DNA from: Spirochaetales bacterium | GTDB lineage: Bacteria; Spirochaetota; Spirochaetia; SZUA-6; JAFGRV01 | Assembly: GCA_016935735.1 (NCBI GenBank) | Contig: JAFGQK010000077.1 | Span: forward strand, 1-40,150 | Reading direction: 5' to 3' | DNA: 40,150 nt | In this document: one piece after another, positions 9,464 through 18,423 of the stretch | Layout: each line of letters begins with the position of its first letter | Position numbering within the stretch: the first letter of the stretch is position 1 | Made by a program: the position numbers and the translations under genes | Notes under the pieces: model-generated | Seen by the model: only the letters and a program-made list of their open reading frames with translations | The model's database searches: none | What the model was told of the DNA's origin: nothing

Positions 9464-9492
9464 AATATACAATACGGCCATATTTATGTCAA
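9464..9492 (-). promoter_or_regulatory. Strong sigma70 promoter of the VapB-type gene
   Basis: On the minus strand TTGACA (9492-9487), a 17-base spacer and TATATT (9469-9464) stand six bases before the ATG at 9457, so the transcript is probably leaderless or nearly so. A direct repeat CCATAT-TG-CCATAT lies just upstream of the -35, and ATATGGCCGTAT lies inside the spacer. These are plausible operator half-sites for autoregulation. Confidence 0.55.
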
Positions 9493-9600
9493 GGTACATA
9501 TGGCAATATGGCTGGGTCGATACTTTTTGATACAATAAAAAAAGTGAGTAGAATGATTGAAGCAGAAGCGTTTACCGGTAAGGAACGCTGCTCTTCCGTA

Positions 9601-12600
9601 TCACTCCCCCCATATCCGTACGATGCATCCGCAGGAGATACTATTATACGAAGAAAAGGTTCCCCCGGCCAGTATCTTCCCATCCGGCAGGACCGCTACC
9701 GTATAGATGGATGGCAACGAACCGCCACCCGTACTTGTCTGGGGATCAAAACCGGTATCCAGACTTCCATTGTGATTCACCCTGGCCAGATATTTTCCTG
9801 GAAAAGAGGGAGATTCATACCAGGTAAACATACCGCCGATAATTATTTTCCCGTCAGGCTGGAAAGCCATTGCCGTAATGGAACTTTCAGCCCCGCTCTG
9901 GGGGTTGAATCCCGTATCGATCGTACCGGTTGCATGCAGGCGTGCGATGTGGTTCCGGTAATATCCCTGGATATATTTGAAGTTCCCTGCTATTAACAAT
10001 TTTCCATCTGAATCTGCAAGAACATGGGTAATGGAACCATCCGGGCTTTCACCGGTATGTAACGTCGTATCCACAGTGCCGTCACTGTTCAGCCTGACTA
10101 TGTACCGGCAGGCGGTAGTATTAAAGGAGGTAAAGTCACCGCCCAATACCACTTTCCCGTCGGATTGCAGAACCATGGCATTAACCCGGTTATTTGCCCC
10201 GGTACCGATAAGGAAATCTTTATCAACCAAGCCATTTTCATTCAGACGGGCAATATAGTTACAGGAAACAGAAATACCTGGATAATCGGGATTAATAACA
10301 GTGAACTGGCCCGATATGAGTATCTTCCCATCCGGTTGTACCGCAATTGAATTTGCTATATCATTCAAATCAACTTCAAGAAATGTTGAATCTATGCTCC
10401 CATCGGGGCGAAGACGCTTTATGGAAATACGGTCCGGGTAATAGCGAACAGCTACCAGCACGTTGTTATCCGCATCCATTGTCATGGCATCGATGATGCA
10501 GGAACCACCGAAATACGGATTAAAGCCTGTATCCAGTGTCCCGTCCGTATGCAACCTGACAAGGCCATATCTGGTTACCCCATTAAAACGATTAAATGAA
10601 CCGCCTGCCAGTATTTTCCCATCCGGTTGTACATGGATTTTATATACATATGCATTAAACCCCGAACCTGTATTGAATCCAATATCAATAATACCGGGTG
10701 CTCCCCGGACAACCATTATGGTGTAGATTCTATATACATCCCCATATGCGGCAGTGACCTTTATTTCGATACGGTTACTTCCGGTATTCAGGCTTAAAGC
10801 CGGTGAAGGATTGCCGGAAAGGACAGTCTGCCAGCCGCCGCTGTTTATCCTCGCTTCAATCCCGGAGCCGGTATCGGCAGAGGTGGGAGTCACGGTTACA
10901 GAACCGGCAGCATTGGACACGCCGCACGTATAATCGAAGATACCGCTGTCAAAAACAGGCAGGAGAGTACCCCGGCTTACTGCCAGTCCCGATAAATCCA
11001 GTGTATTTTCATTATTCCGGTATACTGAAATTGTGTATATTCTTGTCGTAATCCCATCTTCCGCAGTAACTCTTACTTCAATGGTATTGCTGCCGATATC
11101 AAGTGCCAGTGAACCGTAAGGATTTCCCGACAGTACAGACTGCCAGGTGCCACCGTTTATCCTTATTTCAATTATTGCACCGGCATGCTCTTTTTCTGGA
11201 GTCACGGTAAGAGAGGATTCAAATAAACTGGCGGAATAACTCTTCTGGAATTTGGAGAATGTGGGTTTCAATGTCCCTGCACTTAATGCAAAACCGCTTA
11301 AATAGGCATTATCACTCGGCAGCCTGATAATAATTACTGTATACAATTGAACGGATGTATCTTCTGCCGTCACTTCGATTTCAACGGTATTTTCCCCGAC
11401 ATCCATGCTGAAAAATCCGGAAGCAGTACCGGAGGCGACATCTTCCCAGGTGCCATCATTCGCCCTCACCCTTATCGTTGCACCGGTATGGTCTGCGGTA
11501 GGGGTAATACTTACTACTGTTTCCTTATTTGGAATGTCTGTGGTGTAACTGAAAACAGAGGCATGAAAAGCAGGGGTCAGACTGCCCGAACTCAGCTTAA
11601 GGGTTGCAAGACCGGCATTACTGCTTAGCCGGTATATGGAAAGAGTATACATAGTGGTTGATGCATCCTCGGCTGTTACTCTTATCTGTACGGTATTTTG
11701 TCCTTCATTCATTGTAAGGGCATCTGAAGGACTGCCGGAAAGGAGTGCTGCCCACTTTCCATTGTTTACCTTTACTTCCAGGCCGGCAGCGGGATGTGAG
11801 GCGGTTGCCGTTACGGTAACGGATTCCACACCACTGTCTATGGTAGTGTTGTATTGAAGTATTTCCTGCTTGAATGCAGGATCAAGGGTCCCGCTGCTGA
11901 TAGTAAGGCTGTCCAGACAGGAATCCGCGCTCAACCTGGTAACCGTTATCGTGTAGATATTTTCCGTACTGTCATTAGCAGTCACTTTTATTTCAATAAC
12001 AATTATTCCGGTAACAAGGTTTAACGGTTCCGATGCGATTCCGGAAGCAATCTCCTGCCAGGGCGAGTCATCCGGACGCAGTTCCATGGCGGATTCCGGA
12101 TGCGCTTTCCAGGCTGTCACTGCTATGGTTTCCACGGCATCAGGCAGTGTAAGTGTATATGATGCGATTTCCGGATTAAACCCGGGGTCCAGTTCCCCGT
12201 CACTTACGGCTACATCCAGTAACCTGGCATTCCCGATACAGGTACCGGTAATGACAAAGCCGAAACTGGTCTCATAGGAAACATTACTGGCAATTGTTAC
12301 TACAGCGTTTTTAATTCCCGGGCTGTCAGGGGTAAAAGCGATAATAAATTCGGTAGTTCCCCCAATACTTACGGGTGATACCGGTTGCTTCACCACATCG
12401 AACTGGGAAGCACCGGTACCGGTTATTGCGATCATGGGATTTCCGGTAAGATACAGCAGGGCATCTCCTGAATTGTCTATGGTAAAGGTAATCGAAGAAC
12501 CGGATTCACCATTCAACACAACATCAAAACCAATCGTATCATCCTGTGCAATAACCGTTGAACCCGTTAAAACCGTCATCACGGGATATATATACTCATC

Positions 12601-12708
12601 TTCCGGCGGATTTTCGGAATTTTCACAGCCTGCAACAGCGAAGAGTGCAATCATTACAATAATCGATACCGCGGTGATTTTTTTTTTCTTTTTTAATAAT
12701 TTTTTCAT
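9601..12708 (-). CDS. Surface lipoprotein with cadherin-like beta domains and delta-60 repeats
   Basis: 1035 residues. A lysine-rich N-terminus, a hydrophobic segment and the lipobox VAGC (C28) mark a lipoprotein. A beta-sandwich of the choice-of-anchor type (GGTTEFIIAFTPDSPG, about 110-155) comes first. Five cadherin-like beta domains follow at about 160-260, 263-362, 364-463, 467-565 and 570-668; each opens L-x-x-L-x-(V/L)-S-x-G-x-L-x-P-x-F and ends I-x-V-T-A-x-D...YT(I/L). About seven delta-60 repeats (QPDGKIL-x-GG-x-F ... DG(T/S)-x-DT) then run to the C-terminus, probably as a beta-propeller. Such proteins are generally surface-exposed; adhesion or polymer binding is inference. The ribosome site AAGGGGG stands just before the start. 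A repeat and a large hairpin lie upstream. Confidence 0.88.
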   Translation of the reverse strand: MKKLLKKKKKITAVSIIVMIALFAVAGCENSENPPEDEYIYPVMTVLTGSTVIAQDDTIGFDVVLNGESGSSITFTIDNSGDALLYLTGNPMIAITGTGASQFDVVKQPVSPVSIGGTTEFIIAFTPDSPGIKNAVVTIASNVSYETSFGFVITGTCIGNARLLDVAVSDGELDPGFNPEIASYTLTLPDAVETIAVTAWKAHPESAMELRPDDSPWQEIASGIASEPLNLVTGIIVIEIKVTANDSTENIYTITVTRLSADSCLDSLTISSGTLDPAFKQEILQYNTTIDSGVESVTVTATASHPAAGLEVKVNNGKWAALLSGSPSDALTMNEGQNTVQIRVTAEDASTTMYTLSIYRLSSNAGLATLKLSSGSLTPAFHASVFSYTTDIPNKETVVSITPTADHTGATIRVRANDGTWEDVASGTASGFFSMDVGENTVEIEVTAEDTSVQLYTVIIIRLPSDNAYLSGFALSAGTLKPTFSKFQKSYSASLFESSLTVTPEKEHAGAIIEIRINGGTWQSVLSGNPYGSLALDIGSNTIEVRVTAEDGITTRIYTISVYRNNENTLDLSGLAVSRGTLLPVFDSGIFDYTCGVSNAAGSVTVTPTSADTGSGIEARINSGGWQTVLSGNPSPALSLNTGSNRIEIKVTAAYGDVYRIYTIMVVRGAPGIIDIGFNTGSGFNAYVYKIHVQPDGKILAGGSFNRFNGVTRYGLVRLHTDGTLDTGFNPYFGGSCIIDAMTMDADNNVLVAVRYYPDRISIKRLRPDGSIDSTFLEVDLNDIANSIAVQPDGKILISGQFTVINPDYPGISVSCNYIARLNENGLVDKDFLIGTGANNRVNAMVLQSDGKVVLGGDFTSFNTTACRYIVRLNSDGTVDTTLHTGESPDGSITHVLADSDGKLLIAGNFKYIQGYYRNHIARLHATGTIDTGFNPQSGAESSITAMAFQPDGKIIIGGMFTWYESPSFPGKYLARVNHNGSLDTGFDPQTSTGGGSLPSIYTVAVLPDGKILAGGTFSSYNSISCGCIVRIWGE

Positions 12709-12770
12709 TTTATCCCCCTTGTTTTTTCCCGGGTTTGCGGGTGCATGACCCTGGAATTTCCATTATTAAA

Positions 12771-12854
12771 CAGCGTTGGCTACGCCCACAACCCAAAACA
12801 ACAAAAGCAGGAAATACCCTATAACCTGCAATAACACAACCTCCAGGAAGGTTC
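12771..12854 (+). repeat. Dispersed ~84-bp intergenic repeat, copy B
   Basis: Ungapped match to copy A at 4448-4531 (about 82 percent by hand), with the same orientation on the plus strand. The conserved core AAAAGCAGGAAATACCCTAT is intact. The block TTGGCTACGCCCACAACC is shared with copy C at 19307. It lies 62 bases upstream of the delta-60 lipoprotein start and directly beside the hairpin at 12867-12924. Confidence 0.78.
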
Positions 12855-12866
12855 CGGCCAACGCAC

Positions 12867-12924
12867 GTGTTACTATAGACGAAAATCCTGGAATAATACC
12901 TGGGATTTTCGTCTATAGTAACAC
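12867..12924. repeat. Perfect 22-bp inverted repeat (hairpin)
   Basis: The arms 12867-12888 (beginning GTGTTACTATAG) and 12903-12924 (ending CTATAGTAACAC) are exact reverse complements. A 14-base centre allows three further pairs, two of them wobble. There is no adjacent T-run on either strand, so it is not a classic terminator. It is small enough to be a non-autonomous hairpin element, or a strong transcript barrier between priA and the lipoprotein gene. Confidence 0.8.
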
Positions 12925-13060
12925 AGAGAGTATTGTACCATGAAATCTATGTTCAATCAAGATATTTTGGTGCGATGGATGCGATTGTGTGAATTGGTTG
13001 CCTGTAAAACAGCAGGAAAGGATAGGATACCCAACCTGAATAAAAACAGCAGAGAAAAAA

Positions 13061-13090
13061 TCCGTATAAATCCGCGTCATCCGCGGTTTG
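13061..13090 (-). terminator. Possible terminator / degenerate repeat after priA
   Basis: On the minus strand CCGCG-GATGA-CGCGG (13086-13072) is a 5-bp GC stem followed by ATTTATACGGATTTTTTC, twelve bases after the priA stop. It could end the long minus-strand operon. The same sequence is copy 2 of the degenerate repeat seen at 93-121. Confidence 0.35.
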
Positions 13091-13098
13091 AATAACTC

Positions 13099-15057
13099 TT
13101 AAAGCAGTGAGACGGGATCGACATCCACCTCACAATACACTGTTTTCGGGCATTTGAACCTGAGCAAAAAAGTCCGGACCAGCCCGTGCATTTCCTTCAT
13201 CTCCGTTGCCCTGAAGAGAAGCTGAAACCTGTGGTTTTTCGCTATAACAGAAAGCGGGCATTCGGCAGGACCGAGGATATCCGCACATTGTTTGATGGAA
13301 TCTTTTACTGTGTCATAGAATTCTTTTGCGGTTTTATACGTTGCTTCTTCATCTTTCCCGCGAAATACAAGCCGGATAAGCCGGGAAAAAGGAGGAAATC
13401 CCAGTTCATCCCGTATACCCAGTTCTTCTTCATAAAATTTCCTGCTTTGCATTTTACAGGCGCATTTAATTGCATTATTCTGTGGCCGCAGAGTCTGAAC
13501 AATCACCTTTCCGTCCGGGTTCATGCGTCCTGCACGTCCCGAAACCTGGACAATAAGATGATGTGTCCGTTCTGCCGCCCGGAAGTCGGGAAGGTTAAGC
13601 CCGGTATCGGCGGATATTATTCCCACAAGCTGTACCCCGGGAAAATTCAAGCCCTTTGCCACCATCTGGGTTCCCAAAAGAATATCGATCTTTTTATCTT
13701 TGAAATCAGAGATGATTTTTTTAAGCGTTCCCCTTTTCCTTACAGCATCGGTATCGACCCGCTCGATATGAAAATGCGGAAATATCTTTTTAATATCCTC
13801 TTCAATCTTTTCTGTACCAAATCCTGAATACCCGACATCCAGTGACCGGCATTCCGGGCACTGGTGAACCGGGTCATGTGAATAGCCGCAGTAATGACAT
13901 ATCATTTTCCATTTATGTTTGTGAAAGGTAAGGGTGACAGAACAATGTGCACACTTCATCTCAAACCCGCATGACCTGCAATGAAAATAATAGGAAAAAC
14001 CGCGGCGGTTCAGAAAAAGGATCGTCTGACGCCCCTTTTTGTGTACCTGTTTCATCTCTTCCACGAGTTTATGGGAAAAAGACCCTTTCTCATCCTTCAT
14101 ATCCACAACCTCGATGAAAGGCATTTTCCCGCCGCTTAACCGTTGCGGCATATGGAAGGTAGTGATTTTTTTAGTCTGAATCTGGTAATAGGCTTCCAGG
14201 GACGGGGTGGCACTCCCCATTATACAGAGAGCTTTCTCCCTGGCACACCGGTTCAGGGCAACCTGCCGTGCATGATACCGCGGGGTTGATGAAGCTTTGT
14301 ATGATCCTTCGTGTTCTTCGTCCACCACAATAAGCCCGAGGTTTTTGACTGGTGCAAATACGCCGCTTCGTGCACCAATAACAAGCCGGGCTTCCCCCCT
14401 CCGTATTCGCATCCATTCCTTTAATTTGCCGGACGAAGTAAGGCCGGAATGAAGTACGGCCACCGTATTCCCGAATTCTGAAATACACAGGTCAACAATC
14501 TGGTGGGTAAGTGAAATTTCCGGGACAAGGTAGATGACGTCCCTGCCTTGTGCAAGTACCTGTTTTGCAACATTTATATAAACATATGTCTTGCCGGAGC
14601 CTGTAACACCATATAAATAAAAGGTTCCCTGCTTCTGCCGGCAGATTGTATCAATTGCACGTTGCTGCTGCTCTGCCGGTGTTATCTGCTCTTTCTTTAT
14701 AATCCCGTCTTCGGGAAAAAGGAATTCACTTTCAGACACTTCTTTTTTTCCGCCGGGCAGCATAACAGCCAGTGCCTCTCCCAGGGAACAGATGTACATC
14801 CAGGAAAGCCATTCCGCAATATCCAGCAGTTTTTCATCAAAAACCGGGGTCGTATCAATTACCCTGCTTATCGCTTTTATTTCATTTACACCCGGCGGGG
14901 GATGTTCCCTTTTATTAATTACATACCCCTTTAGAAGACGATTCCTTAAAGGTGCAATAACACGGTATCCGGTATCCACATATTCATGTTCCGGGGGAGA
15001 ATAGGTATAGGCACCGTGTACCGGGAGATTAAAAACAACTTCGTAAAACATACTCAT
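13099..15057 (-). CDS. Primosomal protein N' (replication restart helicase PriA)
   Basis: 652 residues, a little shorter than the E. coli protein. The N-terminal 3'-DNA-binding domain (about 1-100) begins EVVFNLPVHGAYTY. The superfamily-2 helicase core has Walker A GVTGSGKT at 150-157 and Walker B DEEH at 246-249. An inserted zinc-binding region has paired cysteines (CRSCGFEMKCAHC, then CHYCG and CPEC). The helicase C-lobe includes LGTQMVAKGLNFPGV and QVSGRAGR. PriA reloads the replicative helicase at stalled forks. The ATG at 15057 is two bases after the stop of the uracil-DNA glycosylase gene, so translation is probably coupled; a second ATG at 15051 is possible. It is the last gene of the minus-strand cluster. 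Confidence 0.95.
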   Translation of the reverse strand: MSMFYEVVFNLPVHGAYTYSPPEHEYVDTGYRVIAPLRNRLLKGYVINKREHPPPGVNEIKAISRVIDTTPVFDEKLLDIAEWLSWMYICSLGEALAVMLPGGKKEVSESEFLFPEDGIIKKEQITPAEQQQRAIDTICRQKQGTFYLYGVTGSGKTYVYINVAKQVLAQGRDVIYLVPEISLTHQIVDLCISEFGNTVAVLHSGLTSSGKLKEWMRIRRGEARLVIGARSGVFAPVKNLGLIVVDEEHEGSYKASSTPRYHARQVALNRCAREKALCIMGSATPSLEAYYQIQTKKITTFHMPQRLSGGKMPFIEVVDMKDEKGSFSHKLVEEMKQVHKKGRQTILFLNRRGFSYYFHCRSCGFEMKCAHCSVTLTFHKHKWKMICHYCGYSHDPVHQCPECRSLDVGYSGFGTEKIEEDIKKIFPHFHIERVDTDAVRKRGTLKKIISDFKDKKIDILLGTQMVAKGLNFPGVQLVGIISADTGLNLPDFRAAERTHHLIVQVSGRAGRMNPDGKVIVQTLRPQNNAIKCACKMQSRKFYEEELGIRDELGFPPFSRLIRLVFRGKDEEATYKTAKEFYDTVKDSIKQCADILGPAECPLSVIAKNHRFQLLFRATEMKEMHGLVRTFLLRFKCPKTVYCEVDVDPVSLL

Positions 15058-15059
15058 TG

Positions 15060-15770
15060 TTACCCGGTCTGTTTATCAAGGATCATTTTAAGCCGCTTTA
15101 AATCTTCCCACACAGGTTTCCTTAAGGATTGATCCTGCAATACGGAAACCGGGTGATAGGTGACGATAACCGGGATTCCCTTACAGGAAAAAAGCTGGTC
15201 CCGTAATTTTGCTACGGATGTGGTGAGTTTTCCCGTAAGAATCTGGCCGGGGATTCTTCCCAGGCAGAGAATCACCTTTGGTTTTATGATTGCCAGTTGT
15301 TCATCGATATAAACAAAACATGCCCTGGATTCCTCGAGCCCCGGGTCACGGTTTTGCGGTGGTCTGCACCGTACAATATTGGAAACAAAGCAATGGCGGC
15401 CTTTATCCAGTTGAATGGCAGTAAGCCATTTATCCAGGTAGTTTCCGGCATTACCGGCAAACGGTCTGCCTGTTGCATCTTCTTCCTCATCCGGCCCATT
15501 GCCGACAATAAAGATATCTGCATGAAGGTTTCCTTCCCCGGGCACGGCATTTGTCCTGCCATAATGGAGGGAGCATTTTTTACAGGTGAGTATTTCCTGC
15601 TTTATCGACTCAAGCCGCTTTCCCGGCGATTGCCCCTTTTCCCCGTTTTCTACCTGTTTCACGGGGGCTTCCTTGATTTCCGGGTGCCTGCTCTTAAATC
15701 CGGTGGAATAATAGTCTTCTGCAAGATTAACGAGATTCCATAATTTCTGAATAAGTATCTTTTTCTCCAT
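15060..15770 (-). CDS. Uracil-DNA glycosylase, family 4/5 type
   Basis: 236 residues from the ATG at 15770; longer starts in the frame lie inside truA and carry no family similarity. It excises uracil from DNA. Four cysteines fit the 4Fe-4S pattern (C63, C66, C135, C151). The uracil-binding motif near 89-98 reads VGNGPDEEED in place of the usual VGEAPGxxED, followed by GRPFAGNAG. NIVRCRPPQNRDP and VTYHPVSVL complete the family motifs. An extra N-terminal stretch of about 60 residues precedes the Fe-S motif. It overlaps the 3' end of truA by 44 bases and is followed after two bases by priA, so it belongs to the same operon. The changed active-site motif is the only oddity. Confidence 0.9.
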   Translation of the reverse strand: MEKKILIQKLWNLVNLAEDYYSTGFKSRHPEIKEAPVKQVENGEKGQSPGKRLESIKQEILTCKKCSLHYGRTNAVPGEGNLHADIFIVGNGPDEEEDATGRPFAGNAGNYLDKWLTAIQLDKGRHCFVSNIVRCRPPQNRDPGLEESRACFVYIDEQLAIIKPKVILCLGRIPGQILTGKLTTSVAKLRDQLFSCKGIPVIVTYHPVSVLQDQSLRKPVWEDLKRLKMILDKQTG

Positions 15771-16509
15771 AGAACACCTTATCAAGAAAAAGTCCACGGG
15801 CAGGTGCCGTAGGGCCGGCACAACTCCTGTCCATAGCCCGGACAACCCCGGCAAACTCCTCTTCTGTTTTTTCAATTCTTCCCAGATCAAGCATGGTTCC
15901 CACAATACTGCGTACCATCCTGTAAAGAAAGGAATCTGCTTGAATTTTATAAACAAGAAGATCACCCTTCATATAAAAGCAGGAGGAATAAACGATCCGT
16001 CTCTTTGACCTGCTTTTATCCCCGGCTCCTGCAAAGGTGGTAAAATCGTGTTCGCCGATCAGTATCGACGCATACCTGTTCAGGAGACGAATATCCAGAT
16101 CATTCCTGTACCTGACCGCATATCTGTCTATATATGGTAAAGTGACATTCCCGGAGTACAGAAAGTAACAATAGGTTCTCCTGAGTGCGGAAAACCGTGC
16201 ATTAAAATCATCACCCACCTGTTCGCTTTTTAAAACACGGACATCCGGGGGAAGATAGTAATTAAGCGCATCGCAGAACCGGCGCCCGTTTATTGAATCC
16301 AGATCCGTAAAGAAATTGACTACCTGGCCGGCGGCATGAACACCGGTATCTGTTCTTCCTGCGGCGGTAACTTTTACCGGGTATTTATGCATTGTAAAAA
16401 GTGCCTGTTCAAGTACTCCCTGGACAGTCCTGCCTTTTGACTGTACCTGCCACCCACAGAAATCAGTCCCGTCATAACTCATTTCAAGCCGTATATTTCT
16501 CCTGCCCAT
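15727..16509 (-). CDS. truA: tRNA pseudouridine synthase A
   Basis: 260 residues, normal length for the family. It converts uridines 38-40 of the tRNA anticodon stem to pseudouridine. It begins RNIRLEMSYDGTDFCGWQ and has the catalytic motif AGRTDTGVHA with Asp near 54. FTTFAGAGDKSRS and the C-terminal FLYRMVRSIVGTML match conserved blocks. It lies between the DUF2225 gene (84-base gap) and the uracil-DNA glycosylase gene, which overlaps its end. Confidence 0.95.
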   Translation of the reverse strand: MGRRNIRLEMSYDGTDFCGWQVQSKGRTVQGVLEQALFTMHKYPVKVTAAGRTDTGVHAAGQVVNFFTDLDSINGRRFCDALNYYLPPDVRVLKSEQVGDDFNARFSALRRTYCYFLYSGNVTLPYIDRYAVRYRNDLDIRLLNRYASILIGEHDFTTFAGAGDKSRSKRRIVYSSCFYMKGDLLVYKIQADSFLYRMVRSIVGTMLDLGRIEKTEEEFAGVVRAMDRSCAGPTAPARGLFLDKVFYGEKDTYSEIMESR

Positions 16510-16593
16510 TTATTCCCCTCAACATTCGTCGAGGCCCGATAGTAATTTGTAAGATACCATTCCAGATCTCCCCATTCATTCAAATCAATTACT

Positions 16594-17466
16594 CTATCTA
16601 TTATTCTTAAGAATCTGTAATTCCTTTCCAACCTTTTCATACAGGTCTTTTGCTTTTTCCAGTATAGCCGAAGGTTTTGCTTTTGTTGCCTTGCCGATTC
16701 CATGGGTCTTGGAAATAAGACGTTTTAAGTGTTCCAGTGATGATATTCTGCTTTCAACATTCTTTTTCGGTCCGTAAATATATTCAAGCAGCCCGGAAAC
16801 ATAGAGAAGGCCTTCATACCCATAGTTCTTATCCAGGTCCGGTCCGAAGCTCTTTGCCCCGCTTAACAGTTCCTTTCCTTTTTGTTCCAGTTCGATTGAC
16901 AGCCCATAGAAAAAACGTGCTTTCCGGTAGAATAATTTCTCCATGTAATCATAATTTTCACCGGGAAACCGCCTGTGGAGGTCATTGCATAACCATGCTG
17001 ACCGTATTGTACAAATTGCCCGTTTAAGGGTTGGTGAATATCTTTTTTCAAAGTGTTCATAACACATAACAGCGAAATAATAGCTGGCAAGCCCCTCTTC
17101 CAGGTCCCTGGGCTCTGTAAAATTCAGGGATTGAAATAAAAAATTGATACTTTTTCTTCTTTTTTCCGTTTCTGTTTTTACTTTGCCTTTTCCCGCTTCA
17201 GAGAGATGTGAGAAATCATCCGGGTATGCTGCATAATAGCAGGAGGGGCATACCGTGATATAATAGATAAGGGGAAAAAGTTCACCGAATTTCTTTGATG
17301 GTTCATACAATCTTCTGAGATCATCTGCCAGTTTTCCTGCCATGAGTCTGCCGCCGCCTGTGTACATCTCTTCCCTGTAGAATCTTGTCCCGCAAGCAGG
17401 ACATAGAGTGGATTTTTTAGCAAAGTATGTTACCTTTTTTTCTTTATCTTCCGCAATATCTTTCAT
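16594..17466 (-). CDS. DUF2225 zinc-finger-like protein
   Basis: 290 residues. The N-terminus has CPACGTRF (near 22-25) and a second pair in CPSCYYAAY (near 73-76), which together could bind a metal; this pattern marks the DUF2225 family. The rest is helical and rich in aromatic and charged residues (Tyr/Arg-rich segments such as LFYRKARFFYGLSIELEQKGKE read like TPR-type helices). There is no signal peptide or membrane segment, so it should be cytoplasmic. Its biochemical function is unknown. It starts six bases after the cdaR stop codon, so it is co-transcribed with the c-di-AMP genes. Confidence 0.85.
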   Translation of the reverse strand: MKDIAEDKEKKVTYFAKKSTLCPACGTRFYREEMYTGGGRLMAGKLADDLRRLYEPSKKFGELFPLIYYITVCPSCYYAAYPDDFSHLSEAGKGKVKTETEKRRKSINFLFQSLNFTEPRDLEEGLASYYFAVMCYEHFEKRYSPTLKRAICTIRSAWLCNDLHRRFPGENYDYMEKLFYRKARFFYGLSIELEQKGKELLSGAKSFGPDLDKNYGYEGLLYVSGLLEYIYGPKKNVESRISSLEHLKRLISKTHGIGKATKAKPSAILEKAKDLYEKVGKELQILKNNR

Positions 17467-17472
17467 AATACC

Positions 17473-18423
17473 TTATTTTCGAACAAAATCCACAATAACT
17501 GTTTCCGGTGTAATAGAGAGTATCTCCACCCGTTCCGGTACCTCTGCTTTTATCCTTTTCTGATGTTTTCCCGGGTCTTTTATATTTGAGCAATCAATAT
17601 ATAAACGAATATCATTCGGTTTAATCCTGTCCAGTACTAAAAGAGGGGCTTTTACCAGAATGCTTCCCTCGGGTAAAGTTTTTTCAACAACCATGTGTTC
17701 GACAAGGTTCATACTCGTAATGATTTTCTTTTCAAATAATCTTTCTTCAACTATCTCTTTAATCACTGCACTGAACTCGACATACCCACTCCCTTTAAAC
17801 TTCACCAGCGGATCTATGGATACAAGCCTTACTGTCATATTGAAATTCTTACTCCTGCCGGAAAGATCGATGACCTCGGTGGTAGCTTTTTCGACTTTTT
17901 CCACTTTTGACCTGGGTCCCACAATCTGGACAACAGTAGGGGCATAGGTGAGGCCCCCGAGCATATAACCCCTGGCCGGGGTTCCTTTAATATTCTTTTC
18001 TACTTCTATTTCAACACTTTTCTGAAGATTCTTTTCCAGTTTTACCGTAATTACTGCCGGTTCTATATCAATAGAAAGCGGTTCAGTTTCCAGGGCAGGA
18101 CCAATCTTCCTGTATTGAATAGGTACGGTATATTCATCCTCTTTTTCTACATGTAAAAGATCGATATAGACTTCAATATCTTCGGGGGTAATTTGATGAA
18201 TATCCAGGTCAGGATCTCCCCGTACAATGACACTGATTTTTTCACGAATCGGGGCTGCAATAGCATAATCAGGATTCAGTCTAATTGAAAGTGGTACATA
18301 CAGAGGATGTTCTTCAAGATTACTCATCCTGTTAAACACAAAAAGAAGCACTGCTGCAACTAATGAAATAATCTTTGGAGGCCAGTTCCTTAACACCCTT
18401 CTTAAAAATGAATCAATCTTCAA
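17473..18423 (-). CDS. cdaR: CdaR/YbbR-domain regulator of c-di-AMP synthase
   Basis: About 316 residues. I place the start at TTG (18423), which has AGAGG six bases upstream and leads straight into KIDSFLRRVLRNWP and one membrane helix (KIISLVAAVLLFVF). An ATG at 18444 is the alternative, but its GAGGAAG abuts the codon. After the anchor come about three or four YbbR repeats (e.g. LYVPLSIRLNPDYAI; VPIQYRKIG; ARGYMLGGLTYAPTVV-x-IVGP). YbbR proteins bind and modulate CdaA at the membrane. The gene overlaps the end of cdaA by 11 bases from TTG (32 from ATG), the classic cdaA-cdaR pair. Confidence 0.88.
   Translation of the reverse strand: MKIDSFLRRVLRNWPPKIISLVAAVLLFVFNRMSNLEEHPLYVPLSIRLNPDYAIAAPIREKISVIVRGDPDLDIHQITPEDIEVYIDLLHVEKEDEYTVPIQYRKIGPALETEPLSIDIEPAVITVKLEKNLQKSVEIEVEKNIKGTPARGYMLGGLTYAPTVVQIVGPRSKVEKVEKATTEVIDLSGRSKNFNMTVRLVSIDPLVKFKGSGYVEFSAVIKEIVEERLFEKKIITSMNLVEHMVVEKTLPEGSILVKAPLLVLDRIKPNDIRLYIDCSNIKDPGKHQKRIKAEVPERVEILSITPETVIVDFVRK

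Noticed and set aside
9412..9996. 194-codon plus-strand frame
   Set aside because: It lies antisense to the VapB-type gene and the delta-60 repeats, and shows no domain pattern.
15771..15965. Longer start for the uracil-DNA glycosylase
   Set aside because: The added 65 codons lie wholly within truA and show no family similarity.
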